In this document: positions 58,140 through 64,000 of the stretch, piece by piece
Layout: the number at the start of each line of letters is the position of its first letter
Numbering within the stretch: the stretch's first letter is position 1
Assembly: GCF_011516645.4 (NCBI RefSeq)
Contig: NZ_CP088285.1
Coordinates: forward strand, 7,892,501 to 7,956,500
DNA: 64,000 bases
From: Bradyrhizobium septentrionale
Lineage (GTDB): Bacteria; Pseudomonadota; Alphaproteobacteria; Rhizobiales; Xanthobacteraceae
Reading direction: 5' to 3'
Notes under the pieces: model-generated
Told to the model about the DNA's origin: nothing
Databases searched by the model: none
What the model saw: the letters and a program-made list of their open reading frames with translations, nothing else
Translations under genes and position numbers: made by a program

Positions 58140-59636
58140 TCATGGCTGCGCCTTCGGTGCGCCGCCCGACTGTTCGCCCCCTGCCGCCGGCGCAGGCGCC
58201 GGTGCGGCCTGCCCCTTCTGATCGCCTTCACTATGCTCGTGCCGGCCGCGATGCTCGCCGTTCTTGCCCTGCCAGTCCCGCTTGCCGTCCTTGCCCTGGT
58301 CCTTGCCCGGAGCTTCGCCCTGCGCTCCGCCTCCCTGCGTGCCGCCTTGCGCTCCACCTTGGCCGCCGCGCTTGCCGTCGGGATTGCGGCTGCGCTTGCG
58401 CGGCGCGAGATCGGCGGCCGGCGGCCCGTCATCCTTGCCGACCACGACCTTCGCGCCGTCGGCAAGATTGGCAAACCCCGTCGTCACGACGCGGTCCGAC
58501 GTGGTCAGGCCGCTCGCGATGACGGCTTCATGCTCGTTCTGCTGGGTGACCGTGACCGGCTTGGCGGTGACAATGTCGCCCTCGCCGATCACGTAACTGA
58601 ACGTGCCGGCAGGACCGCGCTGCACCGCCGAGGTCGGCACCACGATGGCCTGCGGCAGCGTCTCGACCTTGAGACGCACATTGACGAACTGGCCGGGCCA
58701 GAGCTGGTAGCTGGCGTTCGGGAATTCGGCCTTCAGCTTCAGCGTGCCGGTGGTCGGATCGACCTGGTTGTCGATGCCGGTCAGCTTGCCGGTGTCGATC
58801 ACGGTGACGCCGTCATTGCCGAACACGTCGACCGCAAGCTGGCCCTTCGCGGCGGCGGCGTTCACCCGCATGATCTGCTGCTGCGGCAGGCTGAACCACA
58901 CCGCGATCGGCTGCAGCTGGGTCAGGATCACGAGCCCGATGGTGTCGGAGGCGTGGATGATGTTGCCCTGGTCGACCTGGCGCAGGCCGGCGCGGCCGGA
59001 GATCGGCGCAATGATCTTGGTGTAACTCAGCGTCGCCCCCGCATTGTCGATCGCGGCCTGGTCGGCCTTGATCAGCGCGTCCTGCTGCGCCACCAGCGCG
59101 CGCTGCGTGTCGGCCTGCTGCTTGGAGCCGGCATTGCTGGCGGCGAGCTGTTCATAGCGCGCGAGGTCGAGCTTCTGGTTGGCATGCAGGGCTACGTCCT
59201 GTGCCTTCTTGGCGACGGCCTGGTCGTATTGCGCCTGATAGATCGCGGGATCGATCTCGCCCAGCACGTCGTCCTTCTTGACGTCCTGGCCCTCGACGAA
59301 ATTCACCTTGAGCAGCTTGCCGTCGACCTGCGAGCGCACCGTGACCGTGTTCAGCGCCTTCACCGAGCCGACGCCGTCGAGATAGACCGGCACGTCCTGC
59401 ACATGCGGCGTCGCCGCAAGCACCGGCACCGGCAAATCGGGCCGCCCGTTGGCGCCCCGCCCGCCGCCACCGTTTTGCTTGGGCTGGAAGGCGAGCCAGC
59501 CGAGATAGCCGAGCCCGCCCAGGATCACGAGCGTGATGAGCAGCGACACCATGCGCCCGAGCACGCGCGAGATCAGGCTCCGCTTGCGCGGCGCCGTCCT
59601 TTTCTCGTCGTCCGTCGAGTCGGGCTTAAAGAGCAT
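58140..59636 (-). CDS. Membrane fusion protein, MdtA-like, with long low-complexity tail (498 aa)
   Basis: N-terminal TM (MVSLLITLVILGGLGYLGWLAF), lipoyl half-motifs around VDGKLLKVNFVEGQDVKKDDVL, a coiled-coil hairpin (QKLDLARYEQLAASNAGSKQQADT), beta-barrel SGRAGLRQVDQGNIIH and C-terminal VVPTSAVQRGPAGTFSYVIG. After about residue 400 a Gly/Gln/Lys/His-rich tail of about 95 residues (GQGGAQGGTQGG, GEHRGRHEHSEG) extends beyond typical family length. Confidence 0.9.
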   Translation of the reverse strand: MLFKPDSTDDEKRTAPRKRSLISRVLGRMVSLLITLVILGGLGYLGWLAFQPKQNGGGGRGANGRPDLPVPVLAATPHVQDVPVYLDGVGSVKALNTVTVRSQVDGKLLKVNFVEGQDVKKDDVLGEIDPAIYQAQYDQAVAKKAQDVALHANQKLDLARYEQLAASNAGSKQQADTQRALVAQQDALIKADQAAIDNAGATLSYTKIIAPISGRAGLRQVDQGNIIHASDTIGLVILTQLQPIAVWFSLPQQQIMRVNAAAAKGQLAVDVFGNDGVTVIDTGKLTGIDNQVDPTTGTLKLKAEFPNASYQLWPGQFVNVRLKVETLPQAIVVPTSAVQRGPAGTFSYVIGEGDIVTAKPVTVTQQNEHEAVIASGLTTSDRVVTTGFANLADGAKVVVGKDDGPPAADLAPRKRSRNPDGKRGGQGGAQGGTQGGGAQGEAPGKDQGKDGKRDWQGKNGEHRGRHEHSEGDQKGQAAPAPAPAAGGEQSGGAPKAQP

Positions 59637-61104
59637 CGACCGGTCTTTCCATCTTCGGTTCCCAGCCGCCCCCCAATGCCTGGTACAGACTCACGATCGC
59701 CAATAGCCGGGCCAGCTGGGCCTGGGAATAAGCATCTTCCGCCTGAAACAGAGTCAGCTGCGTGTTTAGCACAGTTACGATGTCGGCAGTGCCGGCCTTG
59801 AGCTGCTGCTCGGCGAGGTCGAAGGCGCGCCGCGAAGACGACAGCACGTCGCGCTGCAGCTGCAACCGCCGCGTGGTCTCGCGTATGGCAACCAGCGCAT
59901 TGTCGACGTCGGTGAACGACTGAACCACCGTCTTGCGATAGGTTTGCAGCAGTTCGTCCTGCTTGGCCTGGGTGTACTCGAAATTGCCGAGGATCCGGCC
60001 GCCATCGAAGATCGGCTGGGTCATGCCGCCGACCAGGTTGAAGAACGCCGCATGCGGTTGGAATAGCGAGACCAGCGCCTGGCTCTGATAGCCACCCTGC
60101 CCGGTCAGCTGGATGCTTGGAAAGAACTGCGCCCGCGCGCTGCCGACATTGGCGGTGGCGGATGCGAGTTGCGCCTCCTGCCTGCGGATGTCGGGACGCT
60201 GGGTCAGCAATTCCGACGGCAATCCCGGCGTGACGCGCGGAATCCCGACTGCGTTGAGCGAGCCGCCGATCACGCGCACGCTTTCCGGCGGCCGCGACAC
60301 CAGCACCGCGAGCGCGTTGATGCTCTGGTCGAGCGTCTGCCGCAGTGGCGGCACCAGCGCGCGCTGGTTGGCGAGCACAGTTTCCTGCTGCGCGACGTCG
60401 AGGTCGGAACCGGTGCCGGCCTTGAAGCGCTCCTTGATCGCGTTGAGGATGCGCTCGGCGCTGGCGATGTTGCGCTGTGCCGTGCGCAGCCGGTCCTGGC
60501 TGGCGAGCACCGTGAAATAGGCGTTGGCGACGCTCGCCAGCGTGGTCAGCGCCACCACCTCGCGGTCGAACCGGTTGGCGACGGCGGTCTCCTCCGCCGC
60601 TTGCGCGGCGTCGCGGTTCTGGCCCCAGAAGTCGAGCTGGTAGCTGGCGCTCAGTGAGGCGCTGTAATTCACCACCTCGCGCCCGCCATTGGTGAGGCCA
60701 CTGGCGCTGGAGCCGGAGGTGCGGGAGTAGGTTTCCGATCCGTTGAGATTGAGGGTCGGCAAAAGCGCCGCGCCGGCCTGCCGCGCCAGCGCGTCGGCCT
60801 GGCGGAATCGCGCGACTGCCGCGGCGATGTCGAGATTGACGGTCTGCGCCTCCTCCATCAGCTGTGTCAGCTCCTTGGAGCGGAAGCCGCGCCACCAGTC
60901 GAGCGTCGGCAGCGCGTCCCCCGGCCGGCCGAGGCGCGCGGCCTTGTAGCCCTGCGGGACGTCGAGCGCCGGATCGGGGATGTCCTGGGTCAGGATGCAG
61001 CCGGCCGAGCCCGCAACCAGGCCAAGCGCGAGGAGCGACCGGGTCGCGAGCCGTCGCGCGCGGACGGCGAGGCCAAACCGGCCTCCAGGCACCGTGACGG
61101 ACAT
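59626..61104 (-). CDS. Outer membrane efflux lipoprotein, NodT/OprM family (492 aa)
   Basis: Signal and lipobox LALGLVAGSAGC (Cys about residue 36), followed by TolC-like repeats with LDWWRGFRSKELTQL, SYQLDFWGQNRDAAQAAEE and SLYQALGGGW. ATG 61104 is preferred to GTG 61116. First gene of the operon, overlapping the MFP by 11 nt. Forms the outer membrane channel for the pump. Confidence 0.9.
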   Translation of the reverse strand: MSVTVPGGRFGLAVRARRLATRSLLALGLVAGSAGCILTQDIPDPALDVPQGYKAARLGRPGDALPTLDWWRGFRSKELTQLMEEAQTVNLDIAAAVARFRQADALARQAGAALLPTLNLNGSETYSRTSGSSASGLTNGGREVVNYSASLSASYQLDFWGQNRDAAQAAEETAVANRFDREVVALTTLASVANAYFTVLASQDRLRTAQRNIASAERILNAIKERFKAGTGSDLDVAQQETVLANQRALVPPLRQTLDQSINALAVLVSRPPESVRVIGGSLNAVGIPRVTPGLPSELLTQRPDIRRQEAQLASATANVGSARAQFFPSIQLTGQGGYQSQALVSLFQPHAAFFNLVGGMTQPIFDGGRILGNFEYTQAKQDELLQTYRKTVVQSFTDVDNALVAIRETTRRLQLQRDVLSSSRRAFDLAEQQLKAGTADIVTVLNTQLTLFQAEDAYSQAQLARLLAIVSLYQALGGGWEPKMERPVDAL

Positions 61105-61710
61105 GGACTGGGTCACACCCGTTCTCCGCCGCAGCCAGCCTTCGCCCGCGGCGCACGAATGGCGCGTTCAGCGATGATCTGGGTGACGTTCACGGGTCAT
61201 GCTTCCAATGGTACCTGACTGTCCCATCCTACCCTTGGGACGATGGGGCGCACAGCCCCGTCACGATCGCGCGACGTCGCATCGCAAGCGATTCGGGGCC
61301 ACCCCGAATGCCGACTTTCCTCTATTTTTATGGCATTTCCGCACATTTCGGAGCCGTGCCGGAAGTCACGATTCTTACAAAGATTTCATGGGGATTTCTC
61401 AGCCCTGTTGCGCCGAATCCGCAAGGATGTGCCGGAGCAACGCCGATCTCGCAGTATCGCGCCCCGCGCCGTCGGGTTTTGATCGGGTCTGCCGTGCGCA
61501 ACTGACGCAAAACCGCGGATCGCAGGACGATTCTGCTGGGCGTCCCGACCGCCGCAAAACGCCGTTCTCCCGATGCCCGTGATATCCGCGCCCGCGCGGC
61601 AAAGCGTTTTGGGCCCGCCATTTGCCGCAGTGCAAAAGCCCTTCCCTTTTTCGATCAGCACACTAGGTTCGCGGCAAGCAAGACACAGACCGGCAAAGAA
61701 ATTCCCCGAC
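61105..61710. other. Intergenic region with inverted repeat, upstream of cysK and the efflux operon
   Basis: About 600 bp without a convincing gene; short overlapping ORFs there lack motifs. Contains an inverted repeat ATTCGGGG-CCA-CCCCGAAT (61291-61309) followed by a T-rich stretch on the plus strand. It must hold promoters for both divergent units, but I can identify none with confidence. Confidence 0.5.
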
Positions 61711-62745
61711 ATGGTATTCAACAAAGACGTCATCGAAGCGATCGGCAACACGCCGCTCATCAAGCTGAAGCGCGCATCCGAACTGACCGGCTGCACCATT
61801 CTGGGCAAGGCCGAGTTCATGAACCCCGGCCAGTCGGTGAAGGACCGCGCCGGCAAATGGATGATCCTGGAAGCCGAGAAGCGCGGCACGCTGAAACCGG
61901 GCGGCCTGGTGGTCGAGTCGACCGCGGGCAATACCGGCATCGGCCTTGCGGTCGTGGCGAGTGCGCGCGGCTATCGCACGCTGATCGTCATTCCGGAGAC
62001 GCAGAGCCAGGAAAAGAAGGACATGCTGCGGCTGTGCGGCGCCGAGCTCGTCGAGGCGCCGGCGCTGCCGTTCTCCAACCCGAACAACTACCAGCATCTG
62101 GGCAGGCGTCTCGCCGAACAGCTTCGCAAGACCGAACCGAACGGCGTGCTGTTCGCCGACCAGTGGAACAACCTCGACAATCCCAAGGCGCATTACGACT
62201 CGACCGGACCGGAAATCTGGCAGCAGACCGACGGCAAGGTGGATGGCTTCGTCTGCTCGGTCGGCACCGGCGGCACGCTCGCCGGCATCAGCCGCTACCT
62301 GAAGGAAAAGAACCCGGCCATCGTCACCGCCTGTGCCGATCCGCACGGATTCGGGATGTACGAACTGTTCAAGAATGGACAGGTCAAATCGACGCCGGGC
62401 GACTCGATCACGGAAGGCATCGGGCTCGGACGCGTCACGCCTGTGGTCGAGGCGGCGAACGTCGACACCGCGTTCCTGATCTCCGACGAGGAAGCCGTGA
62501 CCATCATCTACGAGTTGCTGGAGCACGAAGGCCTGTGCCTCGGCGGCTCGACCGGCATCAACATCGCCGGCGCGATCCAGCTCGCCAAGCAGCTCGGCCC
62601 CGGCAAGACCATCGTCACCATTCTCTGCGACTCCGGCAACCGCTATCAGTCCAAGCTGTTCAACCCGGCCTTCATGCGTTCGAAGAATCTGCCGGTCCCG
62701 GAATGGTTGGAAAAGCGCAGCAAGATCGAGCTGCCGCTGGTGTGA
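61711..62745 (+). CDS. cysK: Cysteine synthase A (O-acetylserine sulfhydrylase, 344 aa)
   Basis: PLP-dependent enzyme making cysteine from O-acetylserine and sulfide. PLP Lys44 in NPGQSVKDRAGKW, phosphate loop TAGNTGIGLAV, GTGGTL, and the C-terminal GLCLGGSTGINIAGA. ATG 61711 chosen at the conserved IGNTPLIKL start. Slightly longer than E. coli CysK, as in other Rhizobiales. Divergent from the efflux operon. Confidence 0.93.
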   Translation: MVFNKDVIEAIGNTPLIKLKRASELTGCTILGKAEFMNPGQSVKDRAGKWMILEAEKRGTLKPGGLVVESTAGNTGIGLAVVASARGYRTLIVIPETQSQEKKDMLRLCGAELVEAPALPFSNPNNYQHLGRRLAEQLRKTEPNGVLFADQWNNLDNPKAHYDSTGPEIWQQTDGKVDGFVCSVGTGGTLAGISRYLKEKNPAIVTACADPHGFGMYELFKNGQVKSTPGDSITEGIGLGRVTPVVEAANVDTAFLISDEEAVTIIYELLEHEGLCLGGSTGINIAGAIQLAKQLGPGKTIVTILCDSGNRYQSKLFNPAFMRSKNLPVPEWLEKRSKIELPLV

Positions 62746-62809
62746 GGCGCGAATAGCGAATGGTGAGTGGCGAATACAGCGCTACTCGCAATTCGCGTTC
62801 TGCACGCGT

Positions 62810-63550
62810 TCACCGCAAAATCTGGCTCAAGAACAGCTTCGACCGCGCGTGCTGCGGGTTGGCGAAGAACTCCTGCGGCGTGTTCGACTCGATGATCTGG
62901 CCGGCGTCCATGAACACGACGCGGTTGGCCACCTCGCGGGCAAAGCCCATCTCGTGGGTCACGACCAGCATGGTCATGCCCTCCCTGGCGAGATCGACCA
63001 TGGTGTCGAGCACCTCCTTGACCATCTCCGGGTCGAGCGCCGAGGTCGGCTCGTCGAACAGCATCACCTTCGGGTTCATGGTCAGCGCGCGGGCGATCGC
63101 GACGCGCTGCTGCTGACCGCCCGACATCTGGCCGGGAAACTTGTTGGCCTGATGCGGAATCTTGACGCGCTCGAGGAACTTCATCGCGGCCGCCTCGGCA
63201 TCCTTCTTCGGGATGTTGCGCACCCAGATCGGCGCCAGCGTGCAATTGTCGAGCACGGTGAGATGCGGAAACAGGTTGAAGCTCTGGAACACCATGCCGA
63301 CTTCGCGGCGGACCTCGTCGACGCGGCGCAGGTTCGGACCGAGCTCGATGCCGTCGACCACGATCTCGCCCTCCTGGAATTCCTCCAGCGCGTTGATGCA
63401 GCGGATCAGCGTCGACTTGCCCGAGCCGGACGGGCCGCAGATCACGATGCGCTCGCCCTTGCCGACCTCGAGGTTGATGTCGCGCAACACGTGGAAGTCG
63501 CCGTACCATTTGTTGAGCGCGGAAATATTGACGATCGGGGTTGTGGACAT
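62810..63550 (-). CDS. aapP: Amino-acid ABC transporter ATP-binding protein (AapP/GlnQ-type, 246 aa)
   Basis: Walker [10 protein letters not shown] (about residues 39-47), Q-loop [13 protein letters not shown], signature [15 protein letters not shown], Walker [16 protein letters not shown]-loop VTHEMGF. Residues [19 protein letters not shown] are typical of the polar amino acid uptake subfamily. Energises the permease encoded directly upstream. Confidence 0.92.
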   Translation of the reverse strand: MSTTPIVNISALNKWYGDFHVLRDINLEVGKGERIVICGPSGSGKSTLIRCINALEEFQEGEIVVDGIELGPNLRRVDEVRREVGMVFQSFNLFPHLTVLDNCTLAPIWVRNIPKKDAEAAAMKFLERVKIPHQANKFPGQMSGGQQQRVAIARALTMNPKVMLFDEPTSALDPEMVKEVLDTMVDLAREGMTMLVVTHEMGFAREVANRVVFMDAGQIIESNTPQEFFANPQHARSKLFLSQILR

Positions 63551-63562
63551 GGTGACCCTTGT

Positions 63563-64000
63563 TCAGTGGCGGCGGTGGGCGTTGAGCCGATTTTCGACGA
63601 ACAGCGAGTAGCGCGACATTCCAAAGCAGAACACGAAATAGATGAGGCCGGCGAAGGCGAAGCCGGTGAAGGCGGTCGTCGGCGTGGTCCAGACCGGATC
63701 GGCGAACGACGCCCGCAATGAGCCCAACAGATCGAACAGCGCGACGATCGATACCAGCGAGGTATCCTTGAACAGCCCGATGAAGGTGTTGACGATGCCG
63801 GGAATGACGTAGCGCAGCGCCTGCGGCAACACGATCAGCGACGTCGTCTTCCACCATGACAGGCCAAGCGCGGACGCGGCTTCCGGCTGCCCGCGCGGCA
63901 CGGCCGCCAGGCCGCCCCTGATCACCTCGGCCAAGTAGGCACCGGTGAACAGCGCGACTCCGATCAGCGCGCGCATCAGGCCGTCGACGGCGAAATTGCC
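63563..64000 (-). CDS. aapM: Amino-acid ABC transporter permease, C-terminal part (AapM-like, runs off window)
   Basis: The frame is open to the window edge. It contains the EAA-loop-like [25 protein letters not shown] with the preceding TM ([34 protein letters not shown]), typical of HisMQ-type permeases. Followed 12 bp later by the ATPase gene. N-terminal part lies beyond position 64000. Confidence 0.9.
   Translation of the reverse strand, partial: GNFAVDGLMRALIGVALFTGAYLAEVIRGGLAAVPRGQPEAASALGLSWWKTTSLIVLPQALRYVIPGIVNTFIGLFKDTSLVSIVALFDLLGSLRASFADPVWTTPTTAFTGFAFAGLIYFVFCFGMSRYSLFVENRLNAHRRH

Noticed and set aside
61291..61309. ATTCGGGG-CCA-CCCCGAAT as a terminator or operator
   Set aside because: No gene on the plus strand ends nearby and only one copy is present, so I cannot assign a role.
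1..64000. CRISPR arrays, toxin-antitoxin pairs or known multi-gene defence systems
   Set aside because: No regularly spaced repeats and no nuclease/helicase/reverse-transcriptase sets were seen; the single HNH and methylase genes fit ordinary phage early functions.

Overview
The window is high-GC alphaproteobacterial DNA, most likely Bradyrhizobium or a close relative. Supporting signs are a Rhizobiales-type palindromic repeat near 0.45 kb, several small-protein families I associate with Bradyrhizobium, a NodT-type outer membrane factor and an AapMP-type amino-acid transporter. The genus is inferred from family recognition, not from a search.

Layout. (1) 0-3.9 kb is chromosomal: the end of a glutathione S-transferase, a small secreted protein, a PilZ protein, then a TetR regulator divergent from a short-chain dehydrogenase and a quinone-reductase-like enzyme, with two 13-bp direct repeats in the shared promoter. 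(2) 4-7.3 kb is a lower-GC accessory stretch with a tyrosine integrase and small orphan genes. (3) About 7-51 kb is a nearly complete siphophage-type prophage, almost all on the minus strand and read from right to left: cro/cI switch (47.2-47.8), early genes (39.6-47.1: GapR, HNH, MT-A70 methylase, DnaA/O-like initiator, NusG-like antiterminator), packaging and head (terminase, portal, S49 protease, HK97 capsid; 31-39 kb), tail (13.5-31 kb), and lysis (10-12.2 kb). Excisionase and integrase lie at the right end on the plus strand, ending beside the 5' half of a tRNA-Cys gene. A 2.6-kb IS66 element (7449-10050, 8-bp target duplication) splits a prophage gene downstream of the lysis genes. Plus-strand or stand-alone small genes (morons) interrupt the phage operon at 12.3-13.5, 22.1-23.4 and 33.9-34.5 kb. 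(4) 51-64 kb is chromosomal again: a DTW-domain RNA-modifying enzyme, a four-gene RND efflux operon (OMF-MFP-two permeases, MdtABC-like), cysK, and an amino-acid ABC transporter running off the window.

How the phage works as a unit. Overlapping ATGA/GTGA/TAATG junctions bind most genes into one translationally coupled operon. The repressor region has two operator pairs of shape TTCAC-N5-GTGAA, one between cro and cI and one upstream of a membrane protein and the xis-int operon. A NusG paralog is followed by two intrinsic-terminator-like hairpins just before the late genes, the layout expected of a late antitermination switch. The tail chaperone pair carries a -1 frameshift signal (GGGCTTTT, 6-nt spacer, perfect hairpin). 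Other points worth attention are two 66-aa paralogs that share an upstream palindrome and leader, fossil 3' ends of a tail-fibre gene, and a gpJ-like gene whose 5' end lacks a start codon. I saw no CRISPR array and no complete known defence system.
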